From Oscillospiraceae bacterium (GTDB lineage: Bacteria; Bacillota; Clostridia; Oscillospirales; Oscillospiraceae), in assembly GCA_022793095.1 (NCBI GenBank), contig JAAWCD010000036.1:1-34020 (forward strand): a stretch of 34,020 nucleotides of DNA. Direction: 5' to 3'. Below the pieces are notes generated by a model. The model was not told the origin of the DNA, did no database searches, and saw only the letters and a program-made list of their open reading frames with translations. Below are positions 9,296-16,348 of this stretch, piece after piece. A program made the position numbers and the translations under genes. Within the stretch, counting starts at the first letter, position 1; each line of letters begins with the position of its first letter.

Positions 9296-10370
9296 GGTTC
9301 TTCCCTCCCATCAGCGCGATAAAATCATCAAACAGGTACGCGGTGTCCACCGGGCCGGGGTTGGCCTCCGGGTGGAACTGGACGGTGAAGACCCGGCCGT
9401 TCTTGTAGCGCAGGCCCTCCACGGTGCCGTCGTTAACGTTCACATAGCTCACCTCGGCCACAGCCGGGTCCACCGAGTCCCCCACCACTACATAGCCATG
9501 GTTCTGGCTGGTGATGTGAACCCGGCCCTTGGTCAGGTCCTTCACCGGATGGTTGGCGCCCCGGTGGCCGTAGCCCAGCCGCTCCGTCTTTGCGCCGGTG
9601 GCCAACGCCATAAGCTGGTGGCCCAGGCAGACTGCGAAAATAGGCAGATTAGAGGCGTAGAGCTTTTTCAGCTCTTCAATGATGTCCGTGCAGTCAGCGG
9701 GGTCGCCGGGACCGTTGGACAGCATCACCCCGTCAAAGCTGCGGCTCAGAATTTCCTCCGCCGGAGTGTGAGCGGGAAACACCGTAACCTGGCAGTTCCG
9801 GTCCACCAGGCAGGTGACCAGGTTCTGTTTGGTGCCAAAGTCCAGATAGGCCACTTTATACTGGTTGCCCTCGCCGTAGACAGAGACCGTTTCGCAGGTG
9901 GTCCGCTCTACGGTGCCCTGTACATGGTAGGCCTTCAGCTTCTCCATGACCTCCGCCACAGAAAAATGCTCCGCACAGGTTATCATGCCATTCATGGAAC
10001 CCTGACTGCGGAGTATTTTTGTAAGGGCACGGGTGTCAACGCCCTCAATGCCCGTAATATGGTGCTCTTTGAGATAGTCGTTCAGCGTGCCGGTGCAGCG
10101 GAAATTGCTGCCCCGTTCCGACAGGTGCCGGACCACAAAGGCCTCGACCCAGGGCTGTCTGGACTGGTTATCCTCCTCATTGACGCCATAATTGCCAATC
10201 AGAGGGTAGGACATCACCACGCCCTGCCCGGCGTAAGAGGGGTCTGTCAGGATTTCCTGGTAACCCACTACGGAGGTGTTGAACACCATTTCGCAGACCC
10301 GTTCCTCGGTGCTGCCGATGCTCTGGCCGACAAAGGTGCTGCCGTTCTCCAGAATGAGAGTTGCTCTCAT
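9279..10370 (-). CDS. carA: Carbamoyl-phosphate synthase, small (glutaminase) subunit
   Basis: A 363-residue glutamine amidotransferase subunit supplying ammonia to CarB. The N-terminal CPSase_sm domain ([15 protein letters not shown]) is followed by a class I GATase domain with C248 (FAVCLGHQ), H333 and E335 (QFHPE). The frame is open to 10430. Of three closely spaced ATGs, 10370 has the best distance (9 nt) from AAAGGCGGG, while 10379 and 10376 are nearly in contact with it. The leader holds a terminator-like hairpin, so expression is probably controlled by attenuation. Confidence 0.95.
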   Translation of the reverse strand: MRATLILENGSTFVGQSIGSTEERVCEMVFNTSVVGYQEILTDPSYAGQGVVMSYPLIGNYGVNEEDNQSRQPWVEAFVVRHLSERGSNFRCTGTLNDYLKEHHITGIEGVDTRALTKILRSQGSMNGMITCAEHFSVAEVMEKLKAYHVQGTVERTTCETVSVYGEGNQYKVAYLDFGTKQNLVTCLVDRNCQVTVFPAHTPAEEILSRSFDGVMLSNGPGDPADCTDIIEELKKLYASNLPIFAVCLGHQLMALATGAKTERLGYGHRGANHPVKDLTKGRVHITSQNHGYVVVGDSVDPAVAEVSYVNVNDGTVEGLRYKNGRVFTVQFHPEANPGPVDTAYLFDDFIALMGGKNHAEMS

Positions 10371-10401
10371 CGTCATCATCCCGCCTTTCATTCGTACTTT
10401 G

Positions 10402-10458
10402 AAAAAAGGAGCGACCGCGCGCATCCTCATCCTTCCTCGGACGGCGCGTAGCTGCTCC
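10402..10458 (-). promoter_or_regulatory. Attenuator-like terminator hairpin in the carAB leader
   Basis: Read on the minus strand, GGAGC (10458-10454) and CGCGC pair with GCGCG and GCTCC (10412-10408), followed at once by six T. The hairpin starts about 10 nt after the predicted transcription start and ends 32 nt before carA. A competing GTAG/CTAC stem uses the 5' arm. The loop holds GUCCGAGGAAGGAUG, which only loosely recalls PyrR sites, so the effector is open. Confidence 0.6.
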
Positions 10459-10474
10459 TACAGTTATCTGAGAT

Positions 10475-10503
10475 ATTATATCTTACTTTTTTTGAAAACG
10501 CAA
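10475..10503 (-). promoter_or_regulatory. Promoter of the carA-carB-lipoprotein-guaA operon
   Basis: On the minus strand, the -35 box TTGCGT (10503-10498) is followed by 17 bp and a perfect TATAAT (10480-10475). The predicted start is near 10468, giving a leader of about 98 nt before carA. Confidence 0.75.
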
Positions 10504-10540
10504 GCAAATTTTCCGGCCGGTTCAGCGCCGTTTTCCGTGC

Positions 10541-10571
10541 AAAAAGCCAGCCTCTAGAGGGCTGGCTTTTT
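10541..10571 (-). terminator. Intrinsic terminator after the ene-reductase gene
   Basis: A 12-bp stem (AAAAAGCCAGCC 10541-10552 with GGCTGGCTTTTT 10560-10571) with a 7-nt loop and T5, 12 bp past the stop codon. It separates this gene from the car promoter. Confidence 0.9.
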
Positions 10572-10582
10572 GCCGGTTGGAA

Positions 10583-12496
10583 TTACAGATTGACAGCGGC
10601 GAAATAGGCATCCTTGGTGGCCCATTCCACCGTGCGGGCCTTCACGCAGTCGCCGGCCTCCGCGAACTGAGGCGCGGTGCCGATGAAGGAATCAGCTTCA
10701 GCGGTCTTGGGCTTCATGCCCGCCGCCAGCACCACAGAGTCCGCCTCAATGGTGATCTCCTTCCCATCCTGGACGGCGGTGACACTCTTGGCGGTGACGC
10801 CGGTGCAGCGGGCGTTCAGCACGGGCACAAAATTGGCCTCCTTGCCGATCACGTCCATCAGCTCACCCCGGTGGGTGGGAGAAGCGTCGGGCGCCAGTGC
10901 TTCCCGCATCTCCACCACGGAGACCCTCTTGCCCAGCTGAGCCAGGTGGAGGGCCGTCTCGCAGCCCACCTGACCGCCGCCGATGACGATGACGGAAGCA
11001 CCCAGCTCGTCCTCGTGTCCGTAAGTAGAGGTAGCCGCCTTGGCGTTCTCCAAGCCAGGAATGGGCGGGGTCAGGGGTTCCGCACCCACGGCGGCGATCA
11101 CCGCGTCATATCCCTCCAGCCGCAGCATCTCGGGAGTGGCCGCAGTGTTCAGCTTCACGGTCACAGAGGACTTCTCCACCTGACGGATCAAATAATTCTT
11201 ATACTTGGCCAGAGAGTACTTAAAGGACACGAAACCGGCAAACTTCAGTGCGCCGCCCAGAGAATCGGTCTTCTCGTACAGGGTGACGGAGTGGCCCCGC
11301 TCCGCAGCCACCAGCGCTGCCTTCATGCCGCAGGGACCTCCGCCGACGACGGCCACCTTCTTGGAGGGGCCGGCGGGGGGCACCATCTTGCCGATGACGT
11401 GGAGCAGGCCGATGGTGGGATTGACGGAGCACTGGAAGAAGTGGCCGTAAACCGCCGTATCATGACAGCGCATGCACTTGATGCAGGGCACCACATCGTC
11501 AGCGCGACCGGCTACAGACTTGTGAATGAGGTCGGGGTCAGCGATGAGGCTCCGGGCCACGGCCACGAAGTCGGCCTTACCGGAGGCGATGATCTCCTCC
11601 GCGTCCTCTAGGGAGCCGATGCCGCCCAAGGTGACCACGGGGATGCTCAGCTTGCCGGACTTCTTCCAGTTCCCGGCCAGGAACACGTTGGGGTTCTCCG
11701 GCAGGAAGGAACAGGGATGGGTGCGGCACATGAGCTCGGGCTTGATCATGCCGCAGCTGGCCTGTATCATGTCGCAGTACTGCTGGAGATGCTGGGCAAT
11801 TTTCAGGCCCTCCTCCTGGTCGATGCCGCCTTCGGTGAACTCATCAGCGGAAATGCGGATATCAATGAGCATGTTATTGCCCACTTTGGCCCGGATGGCC
11901 TCCAGAATCTCCGTGGGATAGCGCATGCGGTTCTCAAAGGAGCCGCCGTACTGGTCCTTCCGGGTGTTGAGGGGAGAGAGGAACTGAGCCACAGGGATGG
12001 AATGGCCGAAGTGGAGCAGGACAGCGTCAAAGCCCAGGTTCATCAGGGTCCCGGCACAGTGAGCATAGCCCTCCTTGTACTTCATCATCTCTTCCACAGG
12101 GATTTCCCGGCCAGGGGTGCGGCCGTCCATAAGCAGTCCGCCGTCGTATCCCACATAGCCGAAATCGAAGATGCCGATCAGCTCCATGGAGGCCTTCGCA
12201 CCGTAGAAATGGATTCGGTCAGCCAGCTCAGCCAGCCGGTTGAGGTGGTTGTGCTGATAGAGGTTCCAGTTGGCGTGCTCACCGTCATCGCTAACGGGCA
12301 GCAGCTTGGCACCGCCGCAAACGACCATGCCCGCGCCGTCTCTGGCCCGGTCAATGTAGAAGCTCATCTCAGCCTCGGTGGGATAGGTCACGCCGGGAGA
12401 GGCGGAATGGATGGTGGAAGGGGCCACAATGATGCGGTTTTTCAGCAGCTGCCGTCCGACCCGCACCGGGGTCATCAGATGGGGATAGTTGGACAT
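10583..12496 (-). CDS. Old-yellow-enzyme-type NAD(P)H:flavin / Fe-S ene-reductase (BaiCD/FadH-like)
   Basis: A 637-residue flavoprotein of the 2,4-dienoyl-CoA reductase/2-enoate reductase family, which reduces activated C=C bonds with FMN, a 4Fe-4S cluster and FAD. The N-terminal TIM barrel covers 1-330, with QFLSP and QYGGSFENR near 171-190. Cluster cysteines are C338, C341, C344 and C356. An FAD/NAD domain begins with VAVVGGGPCG (381-390), and a second nucleotide fold, VIVIGGGQVGCE, lies near 500. The start is ATG 12496, 10 nt after GAGGAGG; the ATG at 12514 overlaps that site. Two oddities: the first cysteines are spaced CxxCxxC, and the usual HGY with its proton-donor Tyr reads HSI (165-167). 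The substrate is not predictable from sequence. Confidence 0.88.
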   Translation of the reverse strand: MSNYPHLMTPVRVGRQLLKNRIIVAPSTIHSASPGVTYPTEAEMSFYIDRARDGAGMVVCGGAKLLPVSDDGEHANWNLYQHNHLNRLAELADRIHFYGAKASMELIGIFDFGYVGYDGGLLMDGRTPGREIPVEEMMKYKEGYAHCAGTLMNLGFDAVLLHFGHSIPVAQFLSPLNTRKDQYGGSFENRMRYPTEILEAIRAKVGNNMLIDIRISADEFTEGGIDQEEGLKIAQHLQQYCDMIQASCGMIKPELMCRTHPCSFLPENPNVFLAGNWKKSGKLSIPVVTLGGIGSLEDAEEIIASGKADFVAVARSLIADPDLIHKSVAGRADDVVPCIKCMRCHDTAVYGHFFQCSVNPTIGLLHVIGKMVPPAGPSKKVAVVGGGPCGMKAALVAAERGHSVTLYEKTDSLGGALKFAGFVSFKYSLAKYKNYLIRQVEKSSVTVKLNTAATPEMLRLEGYDAVIAAVGAEPLTPPIPGLENAKAATSTYGHEDELGASVIVIGGGQVGCETALHLAQLGKRVSVVEMREALAPDASPTHRGELMDVIGKEANFVPVLNARCTGVTAKSVTAVQDGKEITIEADSVVLAAGMKPKTAEADSFIGTAPQFAEAGDCVKARTVEWATKDAYFAAVNL

Positions 12497-12520
12497 AGGT
12501 AGGTTCCTCCTCATTCAGAA

Positions 12521-12532
12521 TTACATATGTAA
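12521..12532. promoter_or_regulatory. Perfect 12-bp palindrome TTACATATGTAA in the ene-reductase leader
   Basis: The palindrome lies between the predicted -10 (12565-12570) and the start codon at 12496, about 25 bp upstream of the gene. The position suits a repressor operator, but a chance palindrome is possible. Confidence 0.35.
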
Positions 12533-12564
12533 GCGCGGCAATCCGCACTGTGTCAGATAGTGTT

Positions 12565-12593
12565 ATTATAACATATTACGACCAAAAAGAAAG
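12565..12593 (-). promoter_or_regulatory. Probable promoter of the ene-reductase gene
   Basis: On the minus strand a perfect TATAAT (12570-12565) stands 17 bp after a poor -35 (CTTTCT, 12593-12588). The weak -35 suggests an activator or modest expression. Confidence 0.45.
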
Positions 12594-12741
12594 GGGGGAT
12601 TCCAGGAATTTTTCGTGTCAAATGTCCAAAGAATCAGGCGGTTCCCGCACATGGATGCACAACGGGCAATGGCGGGCCTCCCTTTGGATGGGCTGTCTGA
12701 AAAACTTTTTTCCAGTTTCCCATAGATTTTTTTTCGATTTG

Positions 12742-12750
12742 TGCTATACT
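12742..12750 (+). promoter_or_regulatory. Extended -10 promoter for the CorC/HlyC gene
   Basis: TGCTATACT is an extended -10 (TGn plus TATACT) about 115 bp before the GTG start. No good -35 is visible, which extended -10 promoters tolerate. Confidence 0.45.
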
Positions 12751-12865
12751 ATTTTTTGTCTGTTCCCCCTTCACGCATGGAGGGGGCCAGAACGTTCCGG
12801 GAACCACGCGCAGCACCAGTCCACAGTGCACACCCAATTTGAACGGTTACAAAGGAGGAATACTT

Positions 12866-14161
12866 GTGGAGGACCACATAGGGCCCACACTGATTACCTT
12901 GCTACTTATCCTGCTGGCGAGCCTCTTTTCCGCCTGTGAAACGGCTATGGAAGCGGTCAGCGAAAGCAGTCTCCGCCGCCAGGCCGACGATGGGGACCCC
13001 CGTGCCCAGCGGCTGGCCAGCCTGTTGGACGCGCCCAGCCCCTTCCGCCGGGGTCTGCGGCTGTGGCAGATGGCGGCGCTGTTTGCCGGGGCCGCTCTAA
13101 GCTGGCGGCAGGCGGCTGTCTGGTTCCCTGATGAGGGTAGCCAGCTGGCCCCCCTCTGGCGGCTGCTGGTGTGCCTGGGAACCCTGGTTCTCTTTTACTG
13201 GCTGGGCTGGGCTATTCCCCGCCGGGTTGCCTTGGCCAGAGCGGAAGGAGTTCTGCGGCGGCTGTATCCCCTTCTTCTGCCCTTTGCCGCTGTGCTGCGG
13301 CCGGTCACCGGATCTTTGATGTGGCTAACCAAGGTTCTGCTGCGGCTGGTGGGCATCGACCCGGACGCGGATGGCGGCGACGTCTCCGAGGACGAGATCA
13401 TGGCTCTGGTGGAAGACGGCGAGGAAGCTGGAGCCATTGAATCGGGCGAAAAAGAGCTGATTGAGAATATTTTTGAGTTCAACGACCTGACTGCCGGGGA
13501 CGTAATGATTCACCGCACCGATGTGGAGCTGATTCAGAGTACCGACGGCGTGGAAGAAATCCTGGAGCGCATCCGAACCACGGGCCTGTCCCGCTTTCCG
13601 GTCTACGAGGAGGACGCTGACGACATCATCGGTATTCTCTCCACCCGCGATTTTCTCCTCAACCTCCACAAGGAAGCACCCCTGGACACCAAATCTCTGC
13701 TGCGTCCGGCCTACTTTGTGCCGGAGTCTGTGCGGGCGGACGTGCTGTTTCGGGATATGCAGAGCAAGGCCATTCACATGGCCATTGTGGTGGACGAGTA
13801 TGGAGGCACCAGCGGCCTGGTCACGATGGAAGACCTGCTTGAGGAACTGGTAGGCAACATCTACGATGAGTTCGACCCCAAGGAGGAGCAGGAAATCATC
13901 CAGCTGGACCAGAATCTGTGGCGCATCGCCGGGGCCGCCGAATTGGAAGAGGTGGCCGAGGCCCTGGATGTGGAGCTTCCAGAGGAGGAGTTATACGACA
14001 CCTTGGGCGGACTGGTGTTCGCGCAGCTCTCCGTCATCCCAGAGGACGGGGCCCAGCCGGAGGTGGACGCCTATGGCCTGCATATCAAAGTAGAGGCCTT
14101 GGCTGACCGCCGGGTGGAGTGGGCGCTGGTCTCTCTCCGGAATCCGGAGAAACAATCGTAA
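12866..14161 (+). CDS. CorC/HlyC-type CBS-domain membrane protein (ion-transport related)
   Basis: A 431-residue integral membrane protein of the CNNM/CorC family, members of which are linked to magnesium or cobalt efflux; the older 'hemolysin' label is misleading. The membrane domain has hydrophobic stretches at about 7-25, 66-80, 97-118 and 133-163. A CBS pair (about 210-330, including MIHRTDVELI and VDEYGGTSGLVTMEDLLEEL) and a C-terminal CorC_HlyC domain (about 345-425) follow. Start: GTG 12866 has AAAGGAGG 7 bp upstream; a TTG 27 bp earlier has no ribosome site. An isochorismatase-family gene follows 42 bp later on the same strand. Confidence 0.9.
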   Translation: MEDHIGPTLITLLLILLASLFSACETAMEAVSESSLRRQADDGDPRAQRLASLLDAPSPFRRGLRLWQMAALFAGAALSWRQAAVWFPDEGSQLAPLWRLLVCLGTLVLFYWLGWAIPRRVALARAEGVLRRLYPLLLPFAAVLRPVTGSLMWLTKVLLRLVGIDPDADGGDVSEDEIMALVEDGEEAGAIESGEKELIENIFEFNDLTAGDVMIHRTDVELIQSTDGVEEILERIRTTGLSRFPVYEEDADDIIGILSTRDFLLNLHKEAPLDTKSLLRPAYFVPESVRADVLFRDMQSKAIHMAIVVDEYGGTSGLVTMEDLLEELVGNIYDEFDPKEEQEIIQLDQNLWRIAGAAELEEVAEALDVELPEEELYDTLGGLVFAQLSVIPEDGAQPEVDAYGLHIKVEALADRRVEWALVSLRNPEKQS

Positions 14162-14203
14162 TACGGAAATTGGCTAAAAATTGATCAATTTTGAGGGACA
14201 GAT

Positions 14204-14725
14204 ATGCGGCAGATTTTAGTTGTGATTGACATGCAGACGGACTTCATTGACGGCGCGCTGGGCACGCCGGAGGCTCAGGCGGTTCTGCCCCGGGTGGCGG
14301 ACCTGCTTCGGAACTGGCATGGGGACCGTATTTATGCCACACGGGACACCCATGGAACGGACTATCTCAATACGGCGGAGGGAAGGTCTTTGCCTGTATC
14401 CCACTGTATTCAGGGCACGCCCGGCTGGCAGCTTCACCCCATGCTTGCGCCGCTGCTGAAGGAGGCGGTTGTGATTGATAAGCCCTCCTTTGGCTCCCTG
14501 GAGCTGGCTGAGCGCCTGGCCGCGGAGGAGGGGCCCATCTCCATTGAAATGGTGGGTCTGTGTACGGATATCTGTGTGGTGTCCAATGCGCTGCTGATAA
14601 AGGCCTGGCTTCCGAAGACGCCTCTCGCGGTCAATGCGGCCTGTTGCGCTGGTGTGACGCCGGAGAGCCACCAGGCGGCGCTGACCACCATGCGGATGTG
14701 TCAGGTGGATATTTACAACGATTGA
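14204..14725 (+). CDS. Isochorismatase-family cysteine hydrolase (nicotinamidase-like)
   Basis: A 173-residue cytoplasmic hydrolase. The family triad is present: D9 (VVIDMQTDF), K93 (VIDKPSFG) and C124 (GLCTDICV). ATRDTH at about 45-50 and GTPGW at 71-75 are like those of nicotinamidase-related proteins. Nicotinamide deamidation for NAD salvage is the likeliest reaction, but the family also holds other amidases. Ribosome site GAGGGACAG precedes the ATG. It is probably co-transcribed with the CorC-like gene and is followed by a strong terminator. Confidence 0.85.
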   Translation: MRQILVVIDMQTDFIDGALGTPEAQAVLPRVADLLRNWHGDRIYATRDTHGTDYLNTAEGRSLPVSHCIQGTPGWQLHPMLAPLLKEAVVIDKPSFGSLELAERLAAEEGPISIEMVGLCTDICVVSNALLIKAWLPKTPLAVNAACCAGVTPESHQAALTTMRMCQVDIYND

Positions 14726-14801
14726 TGGCCTCCCCTTCTTTCTCTGGAAAGCGGAGCAGGCGTTGGTACATCTGCGGTTTTTGAACACTCAGCATGAGAA
14801 G

Positions 14802-14829
14802 GGCCGGACGGTTTCCCGTCCGGCCTTTT
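14802..14829 (+). terminator. Intrinsic terminator after the isochorismatase-family gene
   Basis: A 10-bp GC-rich stem (GGCCGGACGG with CCGTCCGGCC), 4-nt loop and TTTT, 77 bp past the stop. It lies just before the convergent flavoprotein gene. Confidence 0.9.
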
Positions 14830-14899
14830 GCAGTTCTCCAAGGGAAAATCAGATGTCAAAACAGGTGTTCAAGTGGGGAAGGCAAAAAAGCCGTTTTCC

Positions 14900-15439
14900 C
14901 TATACGCGCCTTCCCATCTCATAAGCTTCCTCCATCGCAGGGCTGCCTTGGATGGTCCCAACAGCGTCCGCGCCACCACCAAAGACCGTTCCGGCCAGCC
15001 GCGCCTTTTCAAAGCAGGCGATCCAGCCCTCCAGTCCCTTGACAGCCCCATCTATGGCGCTCTCCTCTTTTTCCGCCGCCGCTGCCAGCAGGTAGATGTC
15101 CCGGAAGGCGTAATCAGAGGTGTACAGTGGGTTCGACCGGTCCAGCATAGTTTTCATCTGGCCGCACATCTCGTAGTAGTAAACCGGCGTGGCAAAGACA
15201 ATCACATCGGCGGTACGCATTTTTTGAGCGATGGCGTCCGCGTCATCCTGGAGGACACAGCGATTGGTCTTCATACAGGCCATACATCCCCTGCAAAAGC
15301 TGATGGTCTTGTTGTAAAGCTCTATTTTCTCCACTTGGCTCCCCCCTTCACGGGCGCCTCTGGCGAATTCCTCCGCCAGCGTGTCAGAGTTTCCGCCCTT
15401 ACGGGGACTGGTGGAGATGATCAATACGGATTTACTCAC
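14900..15439 (-). CDS. Flavodoxin-like NADPH-dependent FMN reductase / iron-sulfur flavoprotein
   Basis: A 179-residue protein with the flavodoxin fold. The N-terminal phosphate loop STSPRKGGNSDTL (9-21) binds FMN, and ATPVYYYEMCGQMKTMLDR supplies the second flavin contact. Between them lies a cysteine cluster C49, C52, C55, C61 (CxxCxxCx5C) typical of Fe-S flavoproteins of anaerobes, so a redox role with FMN and possibly a cluster is likely. It starts with GTG 15439 after AGGAGG. That ribosome site overlaps the stop of a decayed gene (15451-15666), which shows it was the second gene of an operon. A cobalamin riboswitch lies about 550 bp upstream on the same strand. Its present promoter is unclear. 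Confidence 0.88.
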   Translation of the reverse strand: MSKSVLIISTSPRKGGNSDTLAEEFARGAREGGSQVEKIELYNKTISFCRGCMACMKTNRCVLQDDADAIAQKMRTADVIVFATPVYYYEMCGQMKTMLDRSNPLYTSDYAFRDIYLLAAAAEKEESAIDGAVKGLEGWIACFEKARLAGTVFGGGADAVGTIQGSPAMEEAYEMGRRV

Positions 15440-15450
15440 GTTGCTTCCTC

Positions 15451-15666
15451 CTAAATTTGAGCCGGTTTTACCTGCTCATTGATGATGTAGTTCAAAATGC
15501 CCGCAATTGTGGGTTTATCTTCCATGCCAGCCAGGTAAGATATTTTTCACTTTTTGCCGGAGCTGCTGATGTAGTCGAGGTCATCATCAATGATCATGTG
15601 ATCGACACGCCGGAAGATGCCCTTGTACAAGTTGAGATGCCTGTAAAGCCAAGCAAGGCTTAGAGC
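15451..15666 (-). pseudogene. C-terminal scar of an unidentified gene, one internal stop
   Basis: A single minus-strand frame runs from 15666 to TAG 15451-15453, broken only by TGA at 15547-15549. Before the break it reads LYRHLNLYKGIFRRVDHM ... DDDLDYISSSGKK; after it, KISYLAGMEDKPTIAGILNY ... VKPAQI. The bias and composition look protein-like, and the stop sits in the ribosome site of the next gene, as in an operon. A TAA at 15667-15669 closes the frame upstream and no start is visible. I cannot name the family. It may be what is left of the gene once controlled by the cobalamin riboswitch. From 15667 to 15800 I see no other feature. Confidence 0.5.
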
Positions 15667-15800
15667 TTATCCGCAAATTAGGACGCACGCATCCTGCTTG
15701 CATCTTTTTCGCGGCTCTTAGACAGGTTATGGAGGTGAAGAGACCACAAATTTGCGTGACAGCCTCCAGTCAAAAAACCTCAATTCGATATCTATACAGG

Positions 15801-15855
15801 AAAAAGCAGAACCGGCATCCACATCTAACCTCGATTATGGATGCCGGTTCTTTTT
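15801..15855 (-). terminator. Second, stronger terminator behind the cobalamin riboswitch (bidirectional)
   Basis: A 14-bp perfect stem, AGAACCGGCATCCA (15808-15821) with its complement at 15838-15851. On the minus strand it is followed by GCTTTTT, and on the plus strand by TTTT. It lies only 57 bp behind the riboswitch terminator, so a read-through transcript would stop here. Confidence 0.85.
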
Positions 15856-15908
15856 CAAAAGCCGCCAGCCATGAGAGGTAAGAGAGAGACCGGCAGGCAA
15901 AGGGCAAG

Positions 15909-15940
15909 GAAAAAGCTGCATCCCACAATTCGGGTGCAGC
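15909..15940 (-). terminator. Riboswitch-controlled terminator (expression platform)
   Basis: On the minus strand GCTGCACCC (15940-15932) pairs with GGGATGCAGC (15924-15915, one bulged A), followed by TTTTT. The 7 bases TGCACCC of its 5' arm are exactly complementary to GGGTGCA at 15976-15970, an antiterminator. That sequence in turn overlaps the 3' arm of a CCTCTC/GAGAGG hairpin (15993-15975). Three mutually exclusive pairings therefore exist, as expected of a transcriptional switch. Confidence 0.85.
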
Positions 15941-15995
15941 AACTGCCGTCCGATATGGGACAGCGTTCATGCACCCTCTCAAGGCCGGAGAGGTG

Positions 15996-16185
15996 GTTTG
16001 TGCGTCATATCCAGGCAGGTTTTCTGGCTTAGGCATCAAACACAGCCTCCGCCTTCCCAAGAAGCCCGGCTTCTCAGTGACATTATGGAGGCCGCTAGCC
16101 CATACAGCTACGGCTTAGCGCAGGATTCACACCTGCTTCCCTATTAAGTCCTCCGCCTGACATCGCGAAGAAACACCATGGATAC
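15996..16185 (-). ncRNA. Cobalamin riboswitch aptamer
   Basis: Read on the minus strand, the conserved elements of the adenosylcobalamin-type aptamer occur in order: TTAATAGGGAAGCAGGTG, TGAATCCTGC, a GTCACTG loop, GGGAAGGC, and AAGCCAGAAAACCTGCC (the B12-box region). The outer P1 partners flank these. The sequence is complete, with an upstream promoter and a downstream switching terminator, but no intact gene follows directly. The first reading frames behind it are a 5-codon MAGGF with no ribosome site and the gene scar at 15451-15666. A plausible call is an orphaned riboswitch; a riboswitch that controls a short RNA is the alternative. Confidence 0.93.
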
Positions 16186-16218
16186 CATTTTTGTATGCAA
16201 CTTTATCTTGCTGGTTTT

Positions 16219-16247
16219 ACCATATCACATACAAGCTCCTTTGTCAA
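16219..16247 (-). promoter_or_regulatory. Promoter of the cobalamin riboswitch transcript
   Basis: On the minus strand a perfect -35 TTGACA (16247-16242), a 17-bp spacer and -10 TATGGT (16224-16219). It is placed about 30 bp ahead of the aptamer, so the switch still appears to be transcribed. Confidence 0.75.
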
Positions 16248-16298
16248 GGGCAGCGCTCCCGTTTTCCACCAGGAAAAATGTCAACGGGCAATCCATTG

Positions 16299-16342
16299 AA
16301 AAATGCTATAGGTACGGTTATCAGCCGCACCTATAGCATTTT
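16299..16342 (-). terminator. Intrinsic terminator after the hybrid histidine kinase
   Basis: A 14-bp perfect stem (AAAATGCTATAGGT 16300-16313 with ACCTATAGCATTTT 16329-16342) and a T-run on the minus strand, 6 bp past the kinase stop codon. Confidence 0.88.
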
Positions 16343-16348
16343 CCTCCG

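Noticed and set aside
8021-9322. 433-codon plus-strand frame antisense to carB (also 6899-7912 and 9237-10451)
   Set aside because: The carAB genes are full length and intact on the minus strand; the translations are Gly/His/Gln-rich shadows.
15457-15663. 68-codon plus-strand frame MSRFYLLIDDVV...
   Set aside because: TTG start without ribosome site; it is the complement of the minus-strand gene scar, which connects to the next gene by stop/ribosome-site overlap.
15770-16060. 96-codon minus-strand frame over the cobalamin riboswitch
   Set aside because: It runs through the conserved aptamer, both terminators and the T-runs; the RNA explains the sequence and the translation has no protein character.
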